The notes beneath the pieces are model-generated. The model did not search any database. It worked only from the letters and a program-made list of their open reading frames with translations, and was not told where the DNA came from. Positions 47,807-61,636 of a stretch of 64,000 nucleotides of DNA are shown one piece after another (position 1 is the first letter of the stretch; each line of letters begins with the position of its first letter). Source of the stretch: Gyrodactylus bullatarudis (Eukaryota > Platyhelminthes > Monogenea > Gyrodactylidea > Gyrodactylidae). The position numbers were made by a program, and so were the translations under genes. The stretch lies in the NCBI GenBank assembly GCA_012064415.1, contig SSNU01000075.1:880686-944685 (forward strand), given 5' to 3'.

Positions 47807-49111
47807 ATTTGAAGAAATAAAAATTAATCTGATTTGTATATCATAGGTTATATTTTGAAATTTGATGCATTATTTTTTAAAGAAATTAATAACAAAAACT
47901 TTTTTTTGTTTTTTATAATTTGTGTTTGCGGATATTCAATTATAAATTTACTTAATTTAATTCAGTAAATTTAATTTACTGTAAATTTTTTAGTAGTTTA
48001 ATAAAAAAACAATTGGTTAAAATACTATAGCTGATAAAAGACCGATTTATGACTAGGATCTTCTGAGTAGCTCACTTTTAGGCATCTCCGAATGATGAGG
48101 CTTTGAGCTCTCACAGACAATAGTAATAATATTTAATATTTTCATCACAAATTATTTTCTTATGTTTCCTTGGCAGTGAAGAATTAAAATAAAAATGAAA
48201 GATATTTTTGCATAAGTAAAATAAATAATCAAATTTTTTAATTAAAAAGTAACGATAGGAGATGTGTTCTTAAATCTGTTACAGATTGATACATTTACTT
48301 GAAATCTTTGAGTCTATAATCAGCAGAGTATAATAAATGTCCAACAAAATATTGAAATCTCCTCGGTCTTGAGCCTTTTTTATTTCTGATCATATAATTA
48401 AATTAAATCATACAATTAATTGTATTTGATAGTTATGAATTTCAAACGAGATTAAATAATTTTACTGAGAATAGAGTTTGAAAACACTTCAAACTGTTTA
48501 ATACATATGATTAAATATTTCCACCTGAGATCTCATGAGTTTGATTGGCCAGTTTCAGATCTGGTAATTGTTACGTTGATATGTCTTTTTAGTGAATTTA
48601 TGGCAAAAACCTTGTGCTTGTCGAAATAGTAGTCAATTAAACTGAAAAATATTTTAATTCATGATCGAAATTCAATGAATTTAGTAATTCCAGGTTGACT
48701 CTTTATTAGCCAATCAAAGCGAGCCTTCACTTCAGCCAATGATATTCCTGAAATTTAAAACGACCCTATTTTATTAGCAGTGGCAGTTGAAATTTTTGCC
48801 CAAATCAACACAAAGTTTATTCAATTTATTTTAACTGGTTCTGTCTGATAAAAAGTGTATTGCAAGCCATCAGAAATACATTAATGATAATTTAAGAGTC
48901 ATTTATCTAGGTTTATCCAGAATTTTGATCATTTTTTATCACACTGTACCTTTCGCCCAGTTCTTTCCTGCATACACGGAAAGGAAAGTTGATTTTTATC
49001 ATTTATAGAATAACAATAAATTTATTTTGTTTGAAATTAAAAAGGCAAATTTACATTTGAGGAAGTAATATGGGTCAAGATGGTTAATCTGAATGAATTC
49101 ATTTTTGTATT

Positions 49112-50060
49112 TACACTAAACTTCCTAGAAAATGTATCTGAAAAATTATTTTTACCTGGCTACTCATAAGTACGACCATTGTAAGCTAATGTATTCTGAA
49201 GCACCAAATCAGGCTTGAACTTCAGAATATTTTCTTGGCTAATATCACTATGCTCTCGCTTCTAAACCTTTTTCTATTAATCTACACGAACTCAATCATC
49301 ACGTTAATTATTGATTCAGCTTCAAAATGAGGTATTTCCCGAGATTTTATGTACTCAAATAACAAAGTTATGCTCAAAAATATGGCTAAAAGTAGGTCAT
49401 TTTTTGCAGTTTGGAAAATCGCAAAATTTGGTCTCATTTTTACAAATGATCATCAATTAATAAACTAAGACATGGAATGTGTAGAGAATTTTATATTAAT
49501 GAGTATCTTTGCTTGAGTTTGATTGATTCTATCAAAAAAGAGGTTTTTTTTAAAAAATGGGTAGTTCGAAGTGGTTGTCGCGACAACTTATCTCTATTAA
49601 TAAGCGAAATATTTTCTTTTCGTTCTAAATCATTAAAAATAACGAGTTCAAAGTTGATACGATCGGGATCTTATTTTTCGAATGAAATTCGATAAAATTC
49701 CATTTTTAATCTAACCTTGGTAATGGATCCCTGGTTTTTTCTTTCCGATCACGTCATATCATGTAATCAATGATTACTAATCATTGCTATGTAGGGAGAC
49801 CCCCCGTTCTTATATTACTTTAGGTAATGATTTCAAATGTTATGAGAAAAGGGCTGGTTTGAAGATAGGGGTCTGCTAGAATTATTCAATATCCTTTATA
49901 AAGTGAACTTCAACGTTGAAGTAAAATAAGAACGGCGGTCTCCCTCCATTACAAAGACTACGCATGATATGACGTCATCGGTAAGAAAAAATAGGGGTCC
50001 ATAACTAAAGTCAGATTAAAAATGGAATTTTATCGAATTTCATTCAAAAACGAATAATTG
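49112..50060. mobile_element. Decayed, truncated relative of the 4,171 palindrome
   Basis: Begins TA-CACTAAACTTCCTAGAAA like the intact element and carries further left-arm segments in order (ACTCATAAGTACGACCATT, TGAAGCACCAAATCAGGCTT, CGTTCTAAATCA). The right arm starts near 49,925 (AAGAACGGCGGTCTCCC) and stops near 50,060 (AATTTTATCGAATTTCATTC). The right end is missing and a gag-like fragment follows about 120 bp further on. Confidence 0.75.
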
Positions 50061-50182
50061 AAACTGGAATTCATCATCAAATTCATTGTGAGAACATAAA
50101 TACCATATCATCTTGTGTCAAATAGAAAGCTGGTGCACTGACGTTGAATTCGAATTAGTTGATCTCACAATGAATTGAAGTT

Positions 50183-50542
50183 TCAATGTAATTGTGTGCC
50201 CTGCTTCATCGACTCAAACTTCACTGTTTCCAGCCTGGGGTCCCTGCCCCTCTTCAGCTCCTTCAGCCAGGCATCCATGACATTAGCCACTGTTGTCGTC
50301 TTGTGCATTAGACCATCCGCTATCTTGTACACCACATTAAGCTTGTCTAATGACTCCTCATCTAGCATAGAGATCAAAGTGGCCACTTGCTTCTCAGCTG
50401 GTACTTCTTTCTTAATAAAATACGCCGTCAGTCTTAACATCCAGAGCTCATATGCTTCCAAAGTTTTCGGCAGATTCCAGTTCCTATCCTGCCTATGTCG
50501 CCATGTTGTAATTGTGGTTCTGCTTATCCCTGATAAGTACAC
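50183..50542 (-). pseudogene. Retrotransposon gag-like fragment
   Basis: A minus-strand stretch of 119 codons without a stop. It contains NLPKTLEAYELWMLRLTAYF, then a segment with EKQVATLISMLDEE, then LDKLNVVYKIADG, which resembles the N-terminal capsid region of LTR-retrotransposon gag proteins. The frame opens at a GTG just after a stop, with no ATG start. No protease, reverse transcriptase or integrase sequence and no LTR pair are evident nearby, so it is a relic or an isolated exon. Confidence 0.45.
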
Positions 50543-52461
50543 AAGTCACGTTTATGATACTTTGAAATTGTTAATTATTGTTGATTGTGTGATTCTTATA
50601 CAACAGTAACTTAACAGAAATTCGGCGAGTATTTAAATGAGTACTTACGAGCATTCGTATATACAGTATTAGTTTTTGAAAGCATTTTTAATCAGACAAA
50701 TTATAATCAAATTCTAGTAGTCTAAATTCATAGGCGAATCAATAAAAAGTTTTGTTGAAAAAATCCAGCTTTGTATTGCCTCAGCTATTGCAGACTGGAA
50801 TGGGATAATAAAATATTAGTTTTTGATGGTGCCGGTTGGGCGTATTACATCGCATCGTTAATGTAGACACGAAAAAGTGTACTATGCAGTGTATTCAGTA
50901 ACATTGTCTGAATCAATAGAAATAATGTTATAAATTTATATGAAATAAACACGAATAAACCAGAGAAATTTTCTTGGTGTCATTAAAGAAATCTGTGTAC
51001 TTCCAGAGGGTTATAGTGAGCCCGTGATTTCTCGAAAATGAGGCCCTGTTTGCGTATACATGTTATACAATCAATGTGGAAACTTCCCTCAATGTACACA
51101 CAGACCGTGATTTTTGATTTTTTCCACAGTTCATCTGATTGATTTCAAGTTTTGTTCAATTTTTAATGATTTTTTTTTCAGATCTGGACCAACAGGTTTT
51201 ATTAGATAATATTGAAGAGAGTTCGTCCCACTGAAAAAGGTTCAGTGCTGAAACGTATGGCAGTCCTCTGATAATGAAATCTGTTATTTTCAATAAAGTT
51301 TAACTGATTTCTGATATTGAATGTCGTCGTTTATTCACCGGACTCTGCTGAGGAACTGATATACTACTGATGGGGTTATTTTAACCCTTTATGACATGAA
51401 ACCAACTACCTTTTTTCGAACAATTAAAATCAATAGAAATTATGCTAACCTCACCACAATTACCCCATCAAAGGTGTGACATTATTCTCCAAACTATAGA
51501 GCATTTTCCATCAAAAGTCATTGATTCTTAAGTCGATTAGACTATAGAGGAATTGTATCTTTATTTTGTTTATTCCTAAAAAATGTAGTGAATGAATTCG
51601 TAAGTGAATGCGTAATACTCTGCCTTATGTCTATAAAGATTTATTATTTATCAATGTTGAAGTTATAATTAGGGATGGGGAGGTTGCTATCCCCACCTAA
51701 ATGATGCAATTTTACTCCTTTAAAGGATTATTGTCTGATAGTGTTTCCAGAATCCTGTTTTTTGGATAGAAAAATATTCAAGTTTCTGTCTAATTTTCCT
51801 TGTTTCATTCAAAAAGCTTTTTTGTTGAATAAATAATTTTTGTTTAACACGTTTTTTTACCAGGGTCATATATAAAATGTAAGATGAATTTCATTAAAGT
51901 GATCAAGCCTGTAGAATTCAAGCATGCTATACCTTTTTTGATCGATCACTCATAAACTAAAAATAATAATTGCGATAAGATAAACTATAAAATTCACAGA
52001 CCTCTGGGACTTTAAAAGTTAATCATCAAATCTGAGCAGAGAGATACAATTATTTCTGAGCAAAGATACGAGAAAAAGATCAATATCATCTTTTGTTTAC
52101 ATTCTTCCAAGTTTTATTAAAAATGCCAATTTGTGAAAAGAACCAATTCTCTGATTAAACTTTTATAGATTTTTAACTTTTACTCAAGAATCGAACTCTC
52201 TAATAATAACAGACAGAGTGAGATGAAAAAATGAATCTTGTTTTTTGTTTTAAACATTTTTACAATGGATTAGATGTATTGTATAAAGGATTTTTATAAT
52301 GCCAAATAGAGATCTCCCATTGGCCAATGAAATTCAAAAGATTATCAAGGTCAGAGTTGAGGAATAACCTAGTCACACACAAAGAAAGCTCATAGCATAC
52401 ATTATACTATGAGTATGGGAATTGTATTAAAGGGTGTGGTCGAGAATCTAGAATAACTCAC

Positions 52462-52534
52462 CCGATTAGAGGTGGAATGGGACATCTCAGAGAACCTTGA
52501 TCAGGTAAATGGACTTGCTTTCTCTTCTTTTGGG
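52462..52534 (-). other. Isolated exon-like segment
   Basis: On the minus strand a 73-nt stretch runs from an acceptor (TTTCCAG/CCCAAAAG) to a strong donor (CGG/GTGAGT), with one open frame reading QKKRKQVHLPDQGSLRC and ending PIPPLI. It is clearly less A/T-rich than its surroundings. No convincing partner exons were found. It could be an alternative 3' exon of NLK or part of another gene. Confidence 0.3.
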
Positions 52535-53108
52535 CTGGAAAGGGGAGGAGAAAGAATCAAAATAAAATGGGCGTATTAAAAAATCTCTAGTGAGATCAAA
52601 ATCTCATCGTATCTCTGCTCTAGCCTGAGTTGTAAGGATAATTCACTTTTATTTAAAATAATTTATTTCAATACATATATATATATAAATTTCTGTGAAC
52701 ATTTTTTATGTGGAACATGAATAAAGTTGAGAGAGACACTTTTTTCGTTCGGATAGAATAGAAAGAGGTGGGGGAGATATTTGGTGTCTACTCATGAGTA
52801 AGTACAGAGTGTTGTATTGATAAAAAGTTGATTTCAATGGTACATAAGAGTATATATTATTACTGACAAGAGAAATTATATGCTATACAAAAAAATTAAA
52901 TTAAATAAAACAAGATACATCAAAGACATGTTTTTTTTCTTTTACCTTGTGAAAAGTTTCATGTTTCCCAGGCGTAAAAACGTAAAGGTTGAAAACAAAA
53001 GAAAAAAGTGGAGACTTCATAAATCCACGGACATGTTTATTATTTACACAGATTTAAACAAGGATGTCGCGGGATGTCGGAGAGGTGTGATCCGGTGCTA
53101 AAATGGTT

Positions 53109-55191
<2,083 letters not shown>

Positions 55192-57144
55192 TTAAATTTT
55201 TCCAAAGGTTTTTGTTAACTTGATCAATTTATATTAAATGTGTACAAGAAAAGGGTTATGTTGCATAATTTTTTAATCAATTAATTTGATTTAATCTGTC
55301 CGTGAGTTAAATCCATGTAAAGAAATGTAAATGAAAATAAAATACAAGAGTGTGAAATGAATGGCGGCAATGATGTCTAATGGCAGCAGAGGATGGCAGA
55401 TGGATGACCTGCTTACAAAATTATCGAAAGAGATAGGAACCGTCCAAGAAAAAATGTGAATGTATGAAAGTGAATGAAAAATAAATTCAAACTAAAGAGA
55501 AGATTGAAAGAACTAGAATATTCATACCACTTTTCACCAATTACATCTATTGTGGATCTATGCAGACTCTATTCTATTCATGTATAATGGGATGTGTGAT
55601 GAGGTCTATTCTTTGTGACAGTAAAGTCTAATTTTTATTGGTTGAGGAGCGTAGTATAAACATTTGGTAAGAATTAAGGTCAAACTCTGCACACACACAC
55701 ACTCTAAAGAGTACGTATGTATACATACAAGCATACATTAATTCAACTACTCTCTGCTTAACTATAATGAATGAGGGATGTCTCATATTATCGAACCATC
55801 CACAATACTTTTTGTATTATTATTAGTACATATGAACAATTTATATGTATATATATGTGTGGTATATGTACTAATGTATTCATATCTATGTACACTTTTG
55901 GAAGATACACAGAGTGTGTATAATATATCCTCCAATTCTCCCTAGAAATATGCTATTCTTTGCATTCTACATTCTACAGGTTCACGTTACCTGTATGTAT
56001 AGACATTAGACAGGCTTAGAACTGTTATCAAATTTAAACATTCAAAAAATAGTTATTTATCTTGTTGAGGGAATACACTTTATTGATTTTTGAAGAAATT
56101 GACCTCGATGAGATCGTCCAGTTGTAAATGCAAATTTGCTTTCTACTCTAAAATATTAGTATACCCGTAGATCAGATTTGGGCAAAACTGTGAAATAAAC
56201 TGAAAGAATTCAAGGTTTTGTATTTAATTGAGACAATGTAAAGCTTTTTATGTACATGGTAGCCTAATAAGTCTGATTGATGAAAGAAAGAAGAAATGGG
56301 ATGCATTTAAAATGATATTTTCACCAGACTCTTTAATAGAAGAAGAAGCAATGATACAGCTAGGGAACAGAAATATCACTAATGCAAGAAAACACTCAGC
56401 TTGTTTGTACTTTAAAGTTTTAATTAGAAGGGGGAAAATATCAAGTTTAGGTTAACTTTTCGAAAGAACACCATTACTTCTTGATCGATATTTTCTCGGG
56501 ATGATAGACTATACTTTTGGGTACTCATGGGTACTTTTAATTGCCTTATGCAAATATGGGGGTCTAAATAAACAACATTCTTTTCATTGTTTATCCCCTT
56601 TTCTTAAAGGGGGAGGGAATAAATTTTGATGAGAATTACGCAGATTTCTTGTCATGACCTGACTCTCAACCACACGCAGGTAAACATTCTATAGTAGTTT
56701 TTAATGAGCTTCACTCAAGAAAATTGATCTATGGTCCGTAATGAAATCAATTTTTTAACATAAAGCAACTTGTATGAGATAAAATTAGTATTCAAGAGAG
56801 AACTAATGAAGGTGTTAGCGATGGGAAGAGATAACAACTTTTTCTTTGGAAACTAAAGAACTGAGAGAGGGAAAAAATCAGAAAATTGTACTTTTATCCT
56901 TGTCTATATTGTCATACGTAATGATACCCAAATGCCTGTCCAGGAGGATTTTCTCTTAAGAAAATAATTTCATCTACGATCGACAATATTTTCTGCTCAC
57001 AATCAATTTCGTATCAGAGCAAGTGGAAGATGTTAATCATGCAGAATAAGACCTCAAAAATGTTTATTTCTCAATTTGTTTTTGGAAATTGAAATTTTTT
57101 TATTGAATACAAGTAATTATGAAAGGGGAAGGGAAAAGAATAAG

Positions 57145-57190
57145 AGTGTCCGCATGAGAGGTGAGGAAGATATCACTACGCCACACCGGG
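57145..57190 (-). mobile_element. Fragment of the tRNA-derived SINE head
   Basis: On the minus strand, CCGGTGTGGCGTAGTGATAT followed by CTTCCTCACCTCTCATGCGG matches 7,443-7,482. The B-box half and tail are missing, so this is a 5' fragment. Confidence 0.6.
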
Positions 57191-59924
57191 AAAAAGAAAT
57201 AATTTAATTGATAGAAATTTTTTTGTTAGACATAAATCTTGTATTGAATTAATTAAGAAATATAGTTACAAATTATAACGTAAATCTGATTGTACAAATA
57301 GTAAATAAATGAAAAAATTGAATAGTGAAATTTATCTGCTCCATTATAAAATGAGGAATCAAAAGCTCTGGAGTTAGCTCTGCAAGAAATTCGAAAATCA
57401 TTTGGTTAGTGAAGATCTAGTTCATCGAGATTGTTATTAATTTGAAAGTGGGAGTGTGATCAAAAATTGATTTTCAAGTAGTGAAAATGATCAAAAAATT
57501 GAAATTACGTTATTTTGAATTTCTCAGATAATAATTATTATTTGTGAGAGAATCAGAGTCCAAGTATTTCTTGATTAAAAAAAGCATATCTCCAAACCCA
57601 GAGAGGGTTAAGACCTGAGACTGAGATTAGTGCACTATACGAGTCAATATGAGGAAATAGAGAGTGTAAAAACTTATATTGAACACGGTCAATAGTTAGG
57701 CACTGAAAGTTATTTAAATTAGGTAAAAGATATAGTCAAAAAGTGGAAAAAAATTAATTTGAACTTTATCTTATTACTAAAGCAATTGAGTAATTCTTAA
57801 TTATCGAAAAAGCTGATCAAAACCGATGTGGGAATTACTGACACGTTTCCAGCCTTTTGAAATTTACACATTGAAATTCAAGAATTTGTCAAGCCCTCCC
57901 TGATTGGTCGAGTCCAGAATGACTTTACTGGTTAATAAAAAGTGCAGATGTTTCTTTTAACTATGACTTGACTTTATGAGAAACTTAGAGTAAGAAGCCA
58001 ACCAGGACCAAAACCAGATATAGCAATTAGAGCATAGAGAGAAAGAATCAACCAACTAGGAATTATTTTTGATATACAGTTATTAATAGAGCCAAGATCT
58101 AGAAAGATGCTCTTATCGATAAACATTGAGTGTCTTGACCGATACAATTCTAATCTGACTTACTCAAAAGTAAAGCCACTCGAAGAGCTTATTTCTTTGG
58201 ACAAAACAGAACCCAGGCCTTACTCCTATAGAATATCATCTATTTTCAGGTCTTTACATCATCAATGTAAATCCTTTGACATACAGTGAGTAAGTATTGA
58301 TAATTGAATTTTTACTTTTTAAGTCCATTTACAAGTTTAGTAAAATTAATGACAGAATAATGAACAATTCGATTAAAACAAATAAATTTTAAGCTTGAAT
58401 TCTTGAAAAACAGAGTTCTTACTACTGTTTTTAGATCATAGGTAATACCAATGGTAACTTCTACAGAGGTCATTCAAAAATTCCAATTTCCAAAAAACTA
58501 ATCTTAGTTGAATAATTATTTTTTCAACGATCAAGATAAACCTTATACTCTGGAACTTTTGAGAAAATTATAGCCGGTTGGGGTAATTTTAAACTTAAAC
58601 ATTTTTCTCATAGTTTTATGCAATAAATCACACCTTTTTCCCATAGTAGAAGTAGTAGAAATAAAAGGTGTTTTCATTCTTTCCACGCATAACACATTTC
58701 CTGGCATAAAACATCCAAGGGCAAGAAACTTTCTAAAAGTTAAAAAGTAGAGAGATGTCGAAGGCATAATTATTCTATCCGGAAAGTGGAAAACTCCTCG
58801 TTTTTTTGTAAGAAAATTTCTTTTATAGGATTCACTCTATTTGTTGGCTTTATATGTGTGTGTAAGATTATTTGTCTCGTACATATAGTTAGTGTAGTTA
58901 TGTACTTTAAGGCCTGTTAGTTTATTCTTTTTATTGCACAAATACACAGTGTAATCCCAGTGCAATCTTTCAAGTATACATAAAAGTATACCCCCCTTTC
59001 ACAAGAACTCTTTCTTTAAAGCAGAGGTTGGTTCTGAGGGGAGAAAATATGTAAAACGTACAAAAATCAATCAACAGATTTAGTCTCGATTACATCCTCC
59101 TCCAATTTGAGGATGACCTCAGCTCTTGATAAATGCAATGTATTTTGTATACTGGAAATATAATTAGAAATTCCCATCATATTCCAGTTACTCATTCAAT
59201 AATACTGTAATAGCAACTGTGAATAGAGAGAGAGTTTAACCTCAAGATGAATAAATTGTACATCCATCTTCTTTTAAACTGAATGACTATATGACGATTC
59301 TAGAGTTGTTCACAAGCTTCCTAATTCATTGCAAAGAAGGCCCATTCTATACTTACTAAAATGTAGAATATACAAAAAAGAGTGAGCGATAAACAGACAT
59401 AAGATGTAAGGACACGTGGGTGTATGCATCATTCATCAGTGTAAATCGATGTTATTAGTCATAATGCCATTTATAACGATGATAGCGTGTATTAGTACAT
59501 TTTTATGTGTTTTTTCCAAAGAAGGAAGGGGAGACAGACATTACTACTACGATATTTTATTCATTCAATTTTTTTATGGATGAATGAATATTTTAGACCT
59601 TACTCTGATTGGTTAGTGAATTGCAGAATATAGAGAGCAAAGGGAGATGGCAGGTATTCATATGAGTAGCATAGGAAATTATCTAGACATTGTGTGTAGC
59701 ATTAGTCCCAGAAAAACAGAAGGAAAAATACCTATGACTCATTCGAGGATGTATTGATTTTCTTTGTTGTGAATCTCTAGGGTGTCTTTCTCAAGACCAG
59801 CAACAGAAAACGATGGATTCCATTTCCTATTCCTACTCGTGGGTATTAGGAGTAGATTTTGAATTTTTTTGAGTTTTCATTCGAACAGGTTCTAGAAAAA
59901 GTTTCAATTTTTTTCCATTCAACA

Positions 59925-60060
59925 CCGGCTAGATATATTTATGTATAGCAAAATTTATGGAATTTTTCTTAATTTTCATAACCCGATGATATATAAGCTT
60001 TATAACTAATATTCACTCGTTTTCTAAATCCTCTGAATGAATAGTTCATTAGAATAAGAA
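59925..60060 (+). repeat. Fragment of the 6,079/7,708 repeat family
   Basis: Contains CACCGGCTAGATATATTTAT and, after an insertion, ATATAAGCTTTATAACTAAT followed by a diverged CCTCTGAATGA stretch, in the same order as 7,810-7,895. Confidence 0.5.
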
Positions 60061-60375
60061 AACATTTTCGAAGAAGCTCGGCAATACTTCTCAAACAATC
60101 AAAATGAAATCTTTGTCTACAACGTGAAAAATCATGTGAATAAAAATCGAGAATTTTTTTCCTTTCATTAAAGTTAATACTTGTACATTGTAAAGTGGAC
60201 AAGGCCGTACGTTCTATATATCATTAGAATCGTCTCTTCAAGCTTGATCAGAGAATCACCTTGGCTAAAAATCGATCATTTGCAAGATCTATCTCTTGTT
60301 GGTATGCAGAAATAATAAATACAACAAAAACTTAGGGAAATGGTAAAGTTTTAAGAAATTATACACTGATCAAAC

Positions 60376-61636
60376 TAGGTTGTGTGAAAAGTTCTCGGAA
60401 AAATTAGTCACTTATGTTGAATGAAATTTTTTATTTACAAAGTTTAATGAAATATACACATATTATATATCAAAATATTCCCCATTCTTTTCTACACATT
60501 TTTGCCACCTTTTTGAGAGCATATCTATGCCTCTTTTCCAAAATTCTTGAGGTTTTTGAGCAAAATAAGCGTCAACAGAATTCAAAACCTCTTCTCTTGA
60601 GTTGAAGATTTTCCCTTTCAGATGATGTTGTAGTGAACGGAAAAGATGATAATCTGTCGGAGAAAGATCTGGACTATAAGGTGGATGTTCCAGTACATCC
60701 ACATTGGACTCCTCAAAAAATCTTTTTGCCTGTTGAGAAACATGCGGTCTGGCATTATCCTGCAAAAAGATTATTCTTCCGAATCGAGGGTATAACTCCC
60801 TCAACTTCTCTTGCATTGCCCTAAATGACTGGATATAGTGATCAGTATTTACAGTCTGATTAGGCTCCAATAGTTCGTAGTGAATAATTCCTCTACGACA
60901 CCAGAAAATTGTGATCATCACCTTCTTTGCAAACCGATTTGGGTTCGGTTGAGTGCACTTCTCACCAACCTTATGCCATGATCTCTTGCGGCTAGGATCC
61001 TTCAGGAATATCCATTTTTCATCTGTTGTGATGACACTATTCAGAAAGTTGTCGTATCTCAAGCGATGAAGAAGTCTTCTGCAACATTCGACTCTCTTTC
61101 TCTTCTGAGCATCAGTGAGATCATGAGGCACAAATTGATCGAATGAATTCGTGAAATTCTCTTCACGTAAGACACGTACAACCGAAGAAAAGGACACGTT
61201 TAAATCAGCAGAAATTTCTCTTGATGACAAATGAGAATTCTCTTCGACTTTCTCAACAATAGCCTGTCTTGGGATGGTTGAAGGGCGGCCTTGTCTTGGT
61301 TCATCATCAAAGTTCGTTTTTCCACTCTTGAATAAACCATACCACTTTTGAACCGTAGACATTGAAACAACTCTACCAAGACCTCTTTCCATTAATCTGA
61401 AAGCTTCTGATACAGAATTACCGATGCTAAAGTTGAAGTAAATGATCGCTCGGATTTGTGAGTCAGAGAAATTCATGTCTTTATCAGTATATTTTAAATA
61501 CTCAATAGATTTAAAGATATAAACAAATTCTGCAGATTTTGCTGAATATTTTCGTATATAGTTTATATTTATTGATTAAAGAACAGATTCAAAATCAAAA
61601 GTTGAAAATTTTTCTGAGAACTTTTCACACAACCTA
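60376..61636 (-). mobile_element. Complete mariner transposon
   Basis: Terminal inverted repeats of about 28 bp start GGTTGTGTGAAAAGTTCTC at 60,378 and end with the complement at 61,634, differing at one position by eye (CTCGG against CTCAG). TA dinucleotides flank both ends (60,376-60,377 and 61,635-61,636) as a target duplication. The 1.26-kb element carries one intact transposase gene and no internal damage, indicating a young insertion. Confidence 0.95.
60463..61476 (-). CDS. Mariner transposase
   Basis: 337 codons, ATG to stop, uninterrupted. The N-terminal paired helix-turn-helix region binds the terminal repeats (MNFSDSQIRAIIYFNFSIG, then SMSTVQKWYGLFKSGKTNF). The DDE/D catalytic domain shows the mariner signature D,D(34)D: TTDEKWI, LQDNARPH and SPDLSPTDYH, with exactly 34 residues between the last two Asp. 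The linker motif FVPHDLT corresponds to the mariner WVPHEL block and YSPDLSP is typical. All catalytic residues are present, so it may still be active. It cuts and pastes the element at TA sites in the nucleus. It contrasts with the transposase-derived gene at 31,006, which has damaged catalytic motifs and no ends. Confidence 0.95.
   Translation of the reverse strand: MNFSDSQIRAIIYFNFSIGNSVSEAFRLMERGLGRVVSMSTVQKWYGLFKSGKTNFDDEPRQGRPSTIPRQAIVEKVEENSHLSSREISADLNVSFSSVVRVLREENFTNSFDQFVPHDLTDAQKRKRVECCRRLLHRLRYDNFLNSVITTDEKWIFLKDPSRKRSWHKVGEKCTQPNPNRFAKKVMITIFWCRRGIIHYELLEPNQTVNTDHYIQSFRAMQEKLRELYPRFGRIIFLQDNARPHVSQQAKRFFEESNVDVLEHPPYSPDLSPTDYHLFRSLQHHLKGKIFNSREEVLNSVDAYFAQKPQEFWKRGIDMLSKRWQKCVEKNGEYFDI

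Larger units (their letters stand above)
47807..53108. other. Repeat-rich intergenic region
   Basis: About 5.3 kb between the transporter and NLK. Contains a decayed palindrome (49,112-50,060), a gag-like fragment (50,183-50,542), possible retroelement-tail sequence (about 51,180-51,310) and one isolated exon-like segment (52,462-52,534). The open frame at 49,477-49,695 lies inside the decayed palindrome. No complete gene found. Confidence 0.5.
55192..60375. other. Gene-poor region upstream of NLK
   Basis: 5.2 kb without a supported gene. It holds a short AC microsatellite near 55,690, a SINE head fragment (57,145-57,190), dispersed repeat fragments (59,925-60,060) and scattered short frames (56,228; 58,107; 58,543) without recognisable homology. 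The first few hundred bases should hold the NLK promoter and 5' leader. Confidence 0.45.
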
